Assembly (NCBI GenBank): GCA_947579665.1
Contig: OX388351.1
Span: forward strand, 52,894,939 to 52,958,938
Length of the DNA: 64,000 bases
Reading direction: 5' to 3'
DNA from: Sympetrum striolatum
Lineage: Eukaryota > Arthropoda > Insecta > Odonata > Libellulidae
Shown piece by piece: positions 38,230 through 49,690 of the stretch (the stretch's first letter is position 1; each line of letters opens with the position of its first letter). Below the pieces are notes generated by a model, which was not told where the DNA came from, did not search any database, and saw nothing but the letters and a program-made list of their open reading frames with translations. The translations under genes were made by a program, and so were the position numbers.

Positions 38230-38462
38230 GGTTTCACATTTTTTCACATCCCCCTTCTTGAGGGTGTTTTCCTGCAGTGGGAATGTTTTCATATGCTCTT
38301 AGATTAGGTTTTTAAATCCACATAGTAGTTTTCTTCTCTGTACTTTTGCTATCTATCTTTTTTTCTGTTCTCACATGACAAAGGGTTAGGTGTATGAAGA
38401 GACTTGTTAGTCTCAATCTCGCCCTGAATAAAGTCCTTTATTATTATTCTTATTATTATTAC
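38230..38462 (+). mobile_element. 3' end of a non-LTR retrotransposon (plus orientation)
   Basis: The end GTCTCAATCTCGCCCTGAAT continues into AATAAAGTCCTTTA followed by ATT repeats to 38462. A close relative in the opposite orientation lies at 53552-53589, sharing GTCTCAAT, TC-CC, AATAAAGTC and the AT-triplet tail. An AATAAA-type signal close to a short-repeat tail is typical of LINE 3' ends. The 5' limit is unknown and no reverse transcriptase frame is attached, as expected of a 5'-truncated copy. Confidence 0.55.
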
Positions 38463-39512
38463 ATTTTGTCTCCAAAGAGAGGGATAGGGCTTTTCATGAG
38501 GCTGCCAACTCTAATTTGGAAATCAAGGAAGTTAATTTTAAGAAAGCCCTCCATAGAGGCTCTTCATCCTGTGCACTTTCTCGTTGCTCTACTTCATGCA
38601 CGCCTTTCTCATCGTAATTCACCACCCGCTATCGACCGAATAAGTTCCATTTTATCTGACCCCATCGGCTGTAAGAGCTATGCCTTTGCCGACATCAATT
38701 CGGCTCCCAGCCCGCTTTCAGAACTTTCACACAGCTTCCGCCAATGCTCGAGGAAGAATGATCGCGGTCCAGCTAAAATTAGATTCGTTCGCGATTCGAG
38801 CTAATTAGTTTTTTGTTTCCTTTGATTCCAGAGTGATGATCACTCGAGGAAATTGGTTAATTTGGAATAATTGATAAGCTGTCTCTTTCCTACGAAAGGG
38901 AAATGTTCACATCCTTGGCGGAAATTTCTCTCTTCTTGAATTTGATTTGTTACGGCGTTAATAGAATTCTCGTTAAGCTACTTGAGAAAGTGTGCCTATT
39001 ACACTAACTAATGAAGTATACCCAGTAACCTTTTCAAATACTCAGTATATTATATAAGTAGGTTTTCCCAGAGAAATTCTCTCATTCTCAATGAAATAAT
39101 ATTTATCTTACACTTACGTAACGTCACGGGATCAACTGCGATAATTCTATGATTATAAGTTTTGTGTTGAAGATATTTCAAATGGTAGCATTTATATTGA
39201 ATACCTCAAACTTTTCAGTATTTTCTTCCAACATTTGCCCTGAAGATGGTGTAAGGCTTAGTACTCAGATTGGGAGTTAGGTAGTTTAGCCTTTCTTTCC
39301 TTACCGGCCAGAATTCCTTCAATGGATAAGTCCACGTTTGTGCAGAGCAAGGACACTATGAATAATATTCTCCGTCAGAAGTAGTTCCATATGAATTTTC
39401 AAAGCAATCAATAAGTTCTGACTTTATGAATATTATCAATGAGTATTACATCAGTAGCCTTTAGGCTATCACAGTCAAGGGGGAAACAGAAATTTACGAA
39501 AAATACATTTTC
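38463..39512. other. Non-coding DNA with a small GC-richer patch at 38550-38800
   Basis: A 136-codon frame (38394-38804, plus) runs through the retrotransposon tail into this patch and so is unlikely to be a real gene. Nothing else was recognised. Confidence 0.4.
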
Positions 39513-39728
39513 TATCCTATACCAAAACATAGGAAAGAAAAAGAACACTTTGTCTTAGTTCCACAGTAAACTTATTGTGCGACTGGTTTCGACTAAGGTC
39601 TAGTCATATTCTGGCCTATCTAAAGTATAGTATTCTGTGGAACTAAGACAAAGTGTTCTTTTCCTTTCCTACGTTATGTAGTTCCACAAAGTGACAGCTT
39701 CGTCAATTGATTTTATCCTATACCAAAA
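39513..39728. repeat. Foldback element 1, with flanking 15-base direct repeats
   Basis: Arms of 37 bases at 39530-39566 and 39635-39671 are inverted repeats matching at 36 of 37 positions (inner part CTTTGTCTTAGTTCCACAG). They enclose 68 bases containing GACTGGTTTCGACTAAGG. The 15-base word TATCCTATACCAAAA occurs at 39513-39527 and 39714-39728, as a target duplication around a roughly 186-base insertion would. The 42 bases between the right arm and the second duplicate repeat the GTTCCACA word. The near-identical arms suggest a young insertion. The core resembles that of foldback 2 at 61468-61608. Confidence 0.75.
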
Positions 39729-42284
39729 GACGAATGATATTTTTATCAATTATCAAGGTAAGACTGCAGGAACTCCATTTCATTCAAAATTTTCTGAAAT
39801 ATTCATGGTAATAGATAAAGCTTTTTTTTGCTATATTTTCTATGTTCCTTCTCTAAAGTATAGCATACGGCTGTAAGTAAATAAAAAAAAGCAACTGGCA
39901 TAAACGCTCGACTATAGTAAACAATTCACTAGAATGACCGATTTAATTAATTTTCATTTCTTATTATTTTTTATTCGAAACTGATTAGCGTTTATCCAAC
40001 GGAGTTCAAACAACTTGAAGAGAGGGATTAGGATAAAAAACGTTGTCTTGTTTCACGCGGTGGTTAGTGGGGTAAAAAAACAAGCGAGGTCTGGGATGCG
40101 ACGGCACCTTACTAGCGCCATCTAACCTTCCCCATTCATCACGTTCAAACGGACAAATTAACTACCTGAAGGGGTTGTTAGATTTCAGGTCGGCGAAACT
40201 ACGAGAAGTAGGGGCGGACGGAAGGAGGCTGCCAACGGGAGGCAGAGGGGAATTAACTTAATGTGACACTTTCCTTTTTTTATATTATGTGCTCTTTTAT
40301 AAAGGATGTGAAGTCACACGATATCGGAAAATATTTGAGCAAATTAACCTTCCATGCCGGGATCTAAGGGTAAATAAGTTGGGAAATAAGACAGGAAGTT
40401 GTAACTTATATTTTACGATGCCGATGGTATTCTTTGCTGTTCCATCCGGTAGATGGAACTGGTGGACATTCGTGTGTCTCTCGTTGGTTTATTTTTTCAA
40501 TGTACCGATACAAGATAATGCTGCCCTCCTGGAACTAATGAGAAACTGTCCCTAGTTTACCAGGTGTGTAAATGCGTAGATTGAGGGGGATAAGAGACCT
40601 AACGGAATTTTGATTAAATGGATCATCATGTTGCTTAGATGGCTATTTTAACCACATTTATCTTGAAATAATTTAAATTAGGTGCTTGAAGTAATTAAGA
40701 GGGGCTGGCTTCCATTCTTAAGTCATTCGTTTCGATTAAAATTGTTATCATCGTTGGTAATTATCACAATCATTTTCTTCTTCATATTATACGTAGTAAG
40801 AGCTGAATATTTATAAGGGAAAACTTTATCTCTTAGTAGTTCGTAGCATTACACTACTGTACTTTGTAGAAATCCAATTAGTAATAAGCTATAAATTTCC
40901 TTTCTAGATTAGATGGAACTGCGCCATGTAACCCAAATCAGTATATAATTATTATTACTACAAATGTAATATATGTGATCTTAGTTGCCAAACATCGTAA
41001 TTTTCTACATTTGATTGAGTTATTATTTGCCATATTTTTGAGTCCAAGTATTGGAGATGATGGACGAAAGTACCACACAAAAAAATATAGGATCCAGGCA
41101 TTGACTATATAACAGCATGCACTATTAGTATCCTAAAAGGTATGCAAAATGCAGTGAGCTTCAAAATGGGAAACTTATCTCGAATTTAGGGATTTGAAAT
41201 GAGAGATGACTCAAATTTTCCTGTACATTGTTTGTAGTCTGTATACCTTAATTATCACTTATCCTTGACAAATACGCCATCCTATCAGTAATTAGATTAT
41301 TAAAGAGGTAATTTGAAGACTTTCCGGATTTCAATCAGTTCCTTGAAGCAATCAACCATTCTTTCCGGGAAATTTTATGGAAGATTTCTCCATAATTATC
41401 ATCCACTTGGCGAAAACTTCTGTTTGTCTTGTCCGTGGGGTGAATATTTTAATCATTGCGGATGGAGATTTCAAGGCACGAGTTCTCAAATTCAATCCCT
41501 CGTTTCCTTTCAATTTGGCGTCCTTTAAGAAGTTGCCAGTAGGGTTCCCTCTGCTGTGCATATCATTGGCCGAGCAATGCTATTTTAATTACTGCCCGAT
41601 TAAAATGTCCAGTGACTACTATTTAATGGAGGTATACAGCTCTGCTTTGTAAGAATAAAGTAGTGTTTTGGCATTTTATGAATCGTATAGTTGTATGGTT
41701 TATTTCGCCGAATGAGGAAAAATCAGAAAAATTGCATCATAAAATATTAGACCTTGAGACTCGCAAACGCAGAGACGTCAGTTATTTTCTTGCCGCGCAA
41801 AGATGGAACAAGTAAGAGGGTCTATGATTGTAACCGAATTAGTACCAATCTAAGAAGATAAGATGTAAGTTGAAATTGGCTTCACGATAAAACTTTTTAT
41901 TAGACTACTAGATAAGTTACAAGTAAGACTAAGTTTTCGTTGTTAAGCTACATCTTAAGACAAAAAAACGAAAATCCAAAATATATAAGGAAATAACCGA
42001 AGAAATCAGCGTAAAAAGGTGTGGAAGGACACACTTGGAACCATGAACAATATGACTGTTGAATTCAAGCTTTTCCCTCAAGAATACCTGGGGAATTGAA
42101 CAAGCTTTTTGGTTTATAAAAATTGCATGGATTTATTGATGCATATTTATTGGAATTGGAAGGTCAAATTAAGAGCCATCATGCTTGACGGGGGAGTTAA
42201 TCTACGCATAAAATGCGATCATGCATCTATAACCCAGGATAACACGGAGTCCACTCTGCGTAGGGGAACAAAGCATGCGTCTTC
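39729..42284. other. Non-coding DNA with a small GC-rich patch at 40030-40260
   Basis: The patch includes GGGATGCGACGGCACC and GGCTGCCAACGGGAGGC and shows no gene. Frames near 41313-41652 lack recognisable domains. The remainder is AT-rich. Confidence 0.45.
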
Positions 42285-42322
42285 GGTATAAAAAGGTACA
42301 AACGAGGCCGCTCACGGCAGTG
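42285..42322 (+). promoter_or_regulatory. Possible TATA-type core promoter
   Basis: GGTATAAAAAGG (TATA start at 42287) is followed 32 bases later by GGCAGTGAC, with an A at 42319 in a CAGT context, which suits an arthropod initiator. It sits at the start of a GC-rich islet. No coding frame of note follows, so a non-coding transcript or chance are both possible. Confidence 0.2.
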
Positions 42323-42770
42323 ACACTTTGATCACACAGTGATTTCCGTCGCAAAAGGGGTCAGAGACATTTTTCATTCCATCCGTCTATCACGACCACT
42401 TCGGGTTCGAACCCCGCCTGCCACGTTAGACCATCCAACCAGGTCCATCCATCTTTTTGCTCATCTCTTCGTCCTCCTTAAAGGAATAACCGGGCCTTGC
42501 TCCCGAAATAGCGGACAAAAAGATACTCTTTTGTTCTAAATTCCCCGTTCACGAGGGAGGAAATGATCAATCTTAACCCTGGTCGCATCCCTCTCTCTCA
42601 CCTGGAAACGGGAAGTCCAGGTTCGACCCCCGTCGCTTCAGTTTCTCACACCGTCTATCACGTGGACAAACAAGAGAGTTATAAAGACCGCATCCGGAGA
42701 GCCCGAGGGCATTAAACGTCCTGTTGCTTACGCCGAATGGAGGATGGGGCGGTCGAAGGTGTGGGGAATG
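42323..42770. other. GC-rich islet with two tRNA-like B-box motifs
   Basis: GGTTCGAACCC at 42404-42414 and GGTTCGACCCC at 42620-42630 match the B-box. The first is nearly palindromic and so reads on both strands. T-arm pairing is partial in both and no acceptor stem is visible, so they are at best SINE relics. Confidence 0.3.
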
Positions 42771-43443
42771 AGTGTTAAGAATGAATGGAAGAAAGAGTAC
42801 CACGTGAGATATTCTGCGGATAACAAGGAAATAGATGGAAGAAACGTCCGCGAAAAGATAGATTTTTGTTGGGGAGTATTTGGGTATTCATTCAAGAGAA
42901 GTAATTATGTTTCCAGTTGTAAGGATAGAAATGTGAAGACACGGTAGGTAATGAATTAGAGGTTTTGGATCTCCAATAGCCGTCATTATCAGTGCACTCT
43001 TCTATCCCAGATTATGGTAGCATCGCTATTGAAATGTACTTGAAGAGTTCCTTAGAAAATTGATAACCCGGGCCTTTATATTAGAGATTTTCCAACTGTA
43101 ATAGTTCCAGCGGCTATTCTTCATGGATTGAATATTTTTATTCGTTTTTAGATTCCATATTAAGTAAATTTACATTGATTCACTTTTTCGTCTGTTTTGT
43201 TCATGGGTTCATGATGTTGGCATCCATTAATTAACTACATATTGATTTTAATATAATTAATAATAAAGAATAATAATAAACGCTATTTATAGAATCTACC
43301 GTATATAAGTTGAAGTTATTCATTCATAGAATTTGGCTCGGTGAGGAGTGAAGGATTGCTGTAGGAAAAATACCCCAGGACTTTTTTTATTCCTAGTGTT
43401 GAAGGGTTTGATGCTTAACCGGAGATAAATATTTTACAGTCAC
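42771..43443. other. Non-coding DNA, nothing recognised
   Basis: AT-rich sequence between the islet and the LINE relic. Part of it may be 3' untranslated sequence of that minus-strand element, but no tail was identified. Confidence 0.4.
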
Positions 43444-43802
43444 TCATTCATGAGTTTTCTACCTTTCGGTAGGTTCATGTACATTCAAAAATCCTTATTA
43501 AACGCCCTCTCCTTCATTTCCTTATTGTTAACCCGACCCCTTATGACATCCAACATCTTTTGCCTTTGCCACTGAATTCTACCCTCAGTTACAGTCTTTA
43601 CCAATCCCTCTCCACTTAAATATTTGACTCACCCATTGCTTCTGTCGATGTTTAATCACTTCAATTAAAGTCCTCTCTTCCCCAACCATCTCCAGCTACT
43701 CCGTGTTTGTTTTCCTATCAACCCAACTAACTTTTTCCATTCTACGCCATACCTACATCTCGAAGGCCTCAAAACGTTTGACTTTCTCCTTTCTTGAAGT
43801 CC
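43444..43802 (-). pseudogene. LINE ORF2 C-terminal relic (non-LTR retrotransposon)
   Basis: Read on the minus strand from about 43795, the translation includes KRFEAFEM, stop, VWRRMEKVSWVDRKTNTE, stop, LEMVGEERTLIEVIKHRQKQW and VSQIFKWRGIGKD. After a +1 frameshift it gives TEGRIQWQRQKMLDVIRGRV, then ERAFNKDF, stop, MNLPKGRKLMNE. This order of FEMW-RRM, SWxDRxTNxE, RRxxxWxGH-like and G+I-like blocks matches the region after the reverse transcriptase domain in LINE ORF2 proteins that are abundant in insects (RTE-like or a related clade). At least three internal stops and one frameshift show that it is dead. The catalytic domain is not present upstream on this strand, so the copy is a 5'-truncated fragment. 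Confidence 0.7.
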
Positions 43803-46155
43803 ACAAAATAAACCAAATTGGGCAAATTTCCCTCATTCCTCATCTTGCTTAGTAAGCTTCATTTATTCCATATTTATCTTAGTAGCTAATGGCAGTAGAT
43901 TCGAGGAACAAACCAGCCTCTAGGCTGAATGATGTACAAAAAAACTATCATTCCTCATTCCCCTAGTTGAGAGTTCCCTTCAGAGGACAGAGAACACGTA
44001 AACAGAGATGGCTTCTTTTTGTTTATTTTTCTCATTTGCTTGACCAGAGCAGTGTAGAGCGGGTTGCTGAAAAAAATTGTATATCAATTGATGTAATAGA
44101 TGCGTTTAAATAGAGGAAGCGCTTGATGGGTGGTAATCTAATAGAGTAGGCAATTAATATCGCCTGCGATTAGAATCCAAGATACGCGTGAAGAATGGCT
44201 GAGATGAATATCATGTGGAGAAGGAAGTTGTGCAGTTCCATGCCTATTTTTCATTAGAATAATTAAGCATGAAGCAATCACGTAAAGAGGTCCCTGCGTG
44301 TATAAATACATGGATATTATACATAGGCATATGCATTAAGCGCTACTTTCACTATTTTGAATACCAAGTCAAGTGACATTTGATGGAGTAACTCTTCGTT
44401 TCATTATTTATTCATCTTTTCATATTAGACTAAAATATGGTAAAAGAGGTTTTCTGATTAATAAATTTACTAAAGTTGGTGCCTAATATGATATTGAGAT
44501 TACATTTACGCGAACTTACTATATAGGAAACAAAGTTTCTATACAAAACACTCATTTTCCAGTTAATAAGAATCTATTATTTCCTTTATTTGAATGATTT
44601 AATATTAAGGCGCGGCATCACAAACTTATTTATTATAATGCTCCAGTTGAGGGTAAGTTTTACGGATGTACATTTTCATATGACAATATAAAACGGTCGC
44701 GCCTTAAACAAATTAGATTATAAAAGAATTGGCATTTCGGAAATTACACTCCTACTCGTCATGCATGAACAGCCTTTTAAAATTCTGGATTTTGCTTCCT
44801 GCTGCGCTAGGGGTTTTGCTGTCGTCGAATTATTTACGGCCTAAATAAGTATTGCTGAAAATTTTGAGCATGCAAATGAATGCAATCTTCAATAATTCAA
44901 CTGAATCACTGCGAAGGCAGTCGTTTTGTTTCCACTCGATTTTCAATCTCGGTCATCTTATGGAGTAAACACACCATTTGAAGCAGCCTCGATACCATCT
45001 TACATTTCAATTCCTCCAGCGCGGACCGTAAGTCGGCGGCACACCTCAAATCTTTTCGCCCCCGAAATAACGGCGCCCTGGGCGGTCCCTCCTGTAATCG
45101 AGCCGGCCCTGGGCGTGGGATGAGGGGCAGAGGAATCATCCCCATTCTATTTAAATGGGAGGGAGAGATAAGAGGCTGATCTCTCATTCTCTCTCTTCGC
45201 TCGGGGGCGAGAAACCAGTTTGTGGAGTCGTTCGCGTGGAGGAAGAGTCGGTGGTGTGAGGAGGTCTCTTCGTTGGCATCTCTATACTTAGGCACAGGAT
45301 AGCGAGAAAAGTCGTGTAAAAAAAGTAGCCCTTTAATAACCCTCGGCCGTGATTTTTTTATTTATTCCAGTTCTTTTCTTCACATCCGCTTCCGTGATGT
45401 TTCCAAATTGCCCTCCTCCCTTTCCCGCGCTTTCCATTCGCTCGTAAAATGGGACCGTCGCGACCATTCGACGGTGAAGCGCGCCTTTTTCTTTCTTCGT
45501 TTTTTTTGGCGCGTAACTAATTCCTCAGGTAGCTAGGATCTGTTGTAGGGTTTGATGATTAATAGTTTGGTGTTTTTTATCGCGAGGGCTAGAATCGATT
45601 TATTTTCATTTGTCTGGTGCGGTGTTTTCCCGTATCAATTCGCTTTCCGATCGTTAACCATATGTGTTGCTTTTATTTTTGCTCACGTTGATAAACTCGT
45701 GTTGATTATCTTGGGAGGGTGACTACTAGGTTACCTGGTAGGGTTTCCCAATGAGGTGAAGACGAAGGAAGGACATAATGTTGCATGTTTCTTTTAATGA
45801 TGAGTTTGCTATTTTACTATTCTTGACTCAATGCATACTGAAGAATGATTTTTGTAGATTATAATTATGATGTAATCATTTTGTATAATTTAGACGAATT
45901 TTACATACGTTTTGACCTTATTCTGCTATTTTGTGTCGTAAAGAAAGGGTGACTTCAAAAGGGACCTAGCCTATATAACGGTTACATCCCTTATTTTGTT
46001 ATAACTAGGTAATTCTTTGGCTATTCCATAATACATTTAAATGAGTGTATTCTTATGATAGTTGATATTTTGGATTCTAATTCTTATTCTCATGCTAACA
46101 ATATCGTTCTAAGAAATATACTGGCCATAAAAGTATATATTCCATGGTATGAAGA
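43803..46155. other. Non-coding DNA with a GC-rich islet at about 44920-45720
   Basis: A short perfect inverted repeat CAGCCTCTAGGCTG near 43915 lies next to the LINE relic. The islet at 44920-45720 has a 129-codon minus frame at 44906-45295 whose product is rich in Arg, Pro and Leu with no domain I recognise; another plus frame overlaps it. The rest is AT-rich. Confidence 0.4.
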
Positions 46156-46177
46156 TATTTTGAACATGTTCAAAATA
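46156..46177. repeat. 22-base perfect palindrome
   Basis: TATTTTGAACATGTTCAAAATA is its own reverse complement. Its centre GAACATGTTC fits the RRRCWWGYYY half-site pattern bound by p53-family proteins, but one such decamer in AT-rich DNA is weak evidence of function. Confidence 0.85.
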
Positions 46178-48589
46178 ATCACTCGTATTTTCTATAGAGA
46201 TAAGACCATTTTTCTTTAATTCTTGATATTCTGAGACTTCTAAACGCTCTTTTTCATCTTTTGCTCCACAGTTTCGTTTGAAACATCTTTTCATACTTTC
46301 CCTTTCTTTAAAATTATTGATATCTTCATTGTCTCATACACTAAATTCAACCAGCTTTTTCTAGATCTTTCTCTTCCTGTGTTACCTAGTATTATCATCT
46401 CAGTCTCTCTGTTACCATTCATCCTTTTTATATTACAACATCAACTCTCTCCTTTCGCTGTGGTCACGCGGTCTTTCTCTTAGTATACTTTCAAGGCTGC
46501 ATGATAACTCTTAAAAGTATGTTTTAATTTTTTAAATTGGGAAGGATGTATGGTATAAATTTTTATGAATATAAACAATCTGAAAACGTTTATTCAAATT
46601 TAGGAACCTAACTAACAAAACGGAATACGCCTCAGCTACTACATACCTCTAGATTGTAATATAATTACGTCTTTTAAAAAATTAAATCGAACAATATTTG
46701 GAGGAAAATTTCCATATTTATTTAATTAATTGAAATACGTGTAATGTCAATATCGAGCGATTTTCGGTGGAACTTTACAGCATTTTATATTACGTATATT
46801 TTTATTTATAAATTTTTATGTAACATCTATTTTTCGCAAGATCAACATCTTGCTACTTTTATCGGTCAAGAAGTTTGATGGTTATAACCCAGATGATTTT
46901 TCCGCGAAGTACGATGATTTGTAGATGATGTTTTCTCCTCAAAATTTGGAATGGTATTTTAAGTCGCACATTCGAAGTACTGGTTTGTTTTGCTTCAGAA
47001 TTTAATTAATTGCCATTTTCTCTTCAGGATATTCTAAATATAGGTTCACTCTCCTTTCTTGTCCAGAGGCTAAAATCACTTTTTCGTTCATTTTTTCCTT
47101 CTCATTCACTCCCCGTCACCTTCTTGCATTTTCTCCCTCCCGAAAGTGTGAAAACGTCTTTTCTCCAACACTTTTTGCACCGTTCTCCGACTCTCAATGA
47201 ATCGAAAGCCTTCGGATGGATTTCGAAACGTCACCGCGCGTCATAGAATTATTTTTTAACGGTTTTCGAAACGGCGGGCTTTTGTGAATGGAGAGAAATT
47301 AAGGATCCGATGCATTGCGGATTTTATCGCTACGCTTTGATCCCCAAGGCGATTTCCGCGCAAAAAGAAGGTCGAATTTCCGCCCTTCTTTTGTTTTTCC
47401 GCGAGTTATTCGTGCTTTAAGCCTTAACGACGATCATCAGCGGAATGGTTACGCGCTGTAATCGTTCTTTTTTTCTAATAGTTTCCCGGATAAGCGATTT
47501 TCCATCGAAAGATTACGCTCCATTCAGTTATTAGCGGCCATGGAAATCATCGATCGTATCCAAAATTTTAATGTTTTCAATTGGGGTCTTTGCGAAAATA
47601 TCTTTTTTATGGTTTTAGGCCGATAAGTGTCTGGATTATGAAGGCGTAGTGACTGCTACAAATTTGGAAAATCGATTGTATGGAGTGGATGGGAAATTTT
47701 TGAGCAGTTATCCTTTCATTTTATTTTATCGGTTTCAAATGTTTATATTCATTTGTTCTAATGGGAAGGATATTATATTTATTTTGATATTACGTAGTTA
47801 ATATTTAGATAAATATGGGTTGATATTCTACTTCAATTCTCCATTATGGAGATTTGATGTTGGGTTGAAAATGGTGATTCATATTAATTTATGTTTTATT
47901 GGTTAATTATTTTCATAAAATTCCATAAAAAGTATGAAGCCTCTACAATGGATTAAAAAAACGGCAAATATAGTAACAAAAAATCAAGAAAAAATGTTTT
48001 TAAAACTATGCAATACTTGATATTTTTATTTTATTTTTATTATTTATTTTACATTGCATTTAAATTAATTATTTAAAATTAATAGATAACGTAAGAGCGA
48101 TAATGAATTATAATTTGTTTTTTAAATTAGCGGATTTAATCTTTTATTTAGGGACTCCCTTAAAGATTGTGGGGCTTAGAGCAACTGTGGCTTGCTGTTT
48201 TTAAGGTTTAGATATCAGTGATCAAAGTAGTTAGAAATGACGATGGGGAATAATACTGTGAATCCACTGACATTGTCTTGCAGAATTGTAAAAAAATTAA
48301 CTCGATATTTTTAAATTATAGTAAAAGTATGCGGGATGTTTGATAAAATATATCTGACCTTAAAATTCCAGATGGGAAATTGTGTCAGAGGGAACAAGAT
48401 TTAGCGCTAGTAATCGATGGAAATTAAAATACCACCGCATGCTAAATCGATTGGTTGGAATTCATTCGCAATTAAAGAAGAGTATAAATCAACATTTCGA
48501 AGTATTAGAGGCGAACTGTCGCAAAACAATCGAGACGAGAGCAACCCTTTTATGGCTTAATTGTGTTAATAGACTGCGCATTTGTTGTC
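46178..48589. other. Non-coding DNA with a GC-richer islet at about 47040-47480
   Basis: The islet has CpG-rich words (TTTCCGCGCAAAAAG, GGTTACGCGCTG) and a 78-codon frame without domain signal. The remainder is AT-rich and shows nothing. Confidence 0.4.
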
Positions 48590-48796
48590 TCACAAACGGA
48601 TGTCACCTACATTCGTGCCTGCTGCTAGGTCAGTTAGGATCGTTAGGATGCAGTCCCTTGAGGTGGTCGACGGTGAACACTGTATTTCGCGCGTTATCGC
48701 ATCTTTTAGCGATGGTTTAAGTTGATTTAGCGCGTCTAAGAATGCAAGATCTGCGTTTAGACTCTTTGGATTATTCTCACTTTGGCACCCACTCAT
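48590..48796 (-). other. Open frame with coding-like composition, unidentified
   Basis: A 68-codon minus-strand frame whose product includes LNADLAFLDALNQLKPSLKD and ends TILTDLAAGTNVGDIRL. Its residue mix is closer to a soluble helical protein than the Lys/Asn/Phe-rich translations elsewhere in this AT-rich window. There are no obvious splice sites at its edges and I recognise no family. It might be a fragment of a degenerate mobile element or chance. A 112-codon plus-strand frame (48382-48720) overlaps it and is probably its shadow. Confidence 0.2.
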
Positions 48797-49059
48797 TCAC
48801 TAGAGCGACGTCTGATTTCAGGATGCTATTTGGGTTACACAGGCCTTCTATGTCTAAATTTTGCCTTCAACTGAAAATTTTAAGTTAATGGAGATTTGAG
48901 GGGTGAAAATGGTCTTAATCACTCATAGAACTCTCATTGACCAAAAAACCTTACCTTGCAAAATAAAAAATTTACGGTTAGGTAAGGAAATGGGTTAAAA
49001 ATGAATTTGCACGTAAATAGGTGCTCCAAGGAAAATTTCAAGAAGAAACAGTCATGAAG
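48797..49059. other. Non-coding DNA, nothing recognised
   Basis: Short AT-rich stretch between the open frame and the tRNA-like motif. No features were seen. Confidence 0.4.
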
Positions 49060-49140
49060 GAATCTAACAGGACCAGGAATCGAACCCAGAACAAAAATAA
49101 CATGATCATCCAATCGATCATATTTATTTGGAGCTATAGC
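49060..49140 (-). pseudogene. tRNA-like motif (SINE head relic)
   Basis: On the minus strand a B-box GGTTCGATTCC lies in a T-arm-like hairpin (plus coordinates CCAGG 49073-49077, loop 49078-49084, CCCAG 49085-49089). Its stem and loop differ from the motif at 31395-31411 by only one base, so both may be copies of one SINE family. No acceptor stem was seen. Confidence 0.4.
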
Positions 49141-49159
49141 GTTATGTTTCAAATCAGCT

Positions 49160-49690
49160 CAAGTAGGCTTTGAGGCGTCAAGGTAGGCTTTGAGGCATCT
49201 CTCTAACCATCAGCAACGCGCTTAAAAATGGGTTTTCCGGAAAAGCCACCTTCTTAGCAGTGATTTACTTCCGTTATTTTCTTCATTATATTATATAAAA
49301 TATATCTATGCGTTCCATGGAAGTGCTACATTATCTCCCAAAAAAACTCAAGTATGTGTATTTCATCTTTGTAGCTTTGTATGTTTCATAGAAAGTAAAA
49401 ATATCTCAAGTAGCTGGGTTTGATCTTTGAGGCATCATTCAAAACATCAACATCTCCCTCATCATTCGATTTTCCGTAGAAGCCTTTTTCTCAATAATGA
49501 CAATTTTCCATTGTTATCTGGATCATATAAAATAAGTTTATGCGTTGTATGGAAGTTGAGTTTTTAGTTAATTAATAATAAGTGTTTGTCATCTTCGGGG
49601 AATCACTCAAACCTTCAACAACTCCCCCGCAATCGATTATCCGTGGAAGCCTCTTTTTCAACAATGCCTCGCTTCGATTGCTATCGCGGC
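49160..49690 (+). repeat. Diverged three-copy tandem repeat
   Basis: Three segments align in order. Copy 1 starts at 49189 (TTTGAGGCATCTCTCTAACC), copy 2 at 49426 (TTTGAGGCATCATTCAAAAC) and copy 3 at 49592 (TCTTCGGGGAATCACTCAAA). Each then has an ATCAACA or TTCAACA word, a TTTTCCG(G/T)A(G/A)AAGCC or ATCCGTGGAAGCC block and a TCA(A/G)-rich block. Copies 1 and 2 also share ATATAAAATA-type and ATGCGTTnnATGGAAGT words. The spacing is about 237 and 166 bases, so the unit length varies by insertion or deletion. CTCAAGTAG precedes copies 1 and 2. Confidence 0.6.

Noticed and set aside
38394..38804. 136-codon plus frame
   Set aside because: It runs through a LINE 3' tail with an ATT repeat (Tyr/Ser-rich run) and cannot be a coherent gene.
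12220..45710. Shared word GTTGATAAACTCGT at about 12228 and 45688
   Set aside because: Fourteen bases is within chance expectation for a window this size, and there is no extended similarity.
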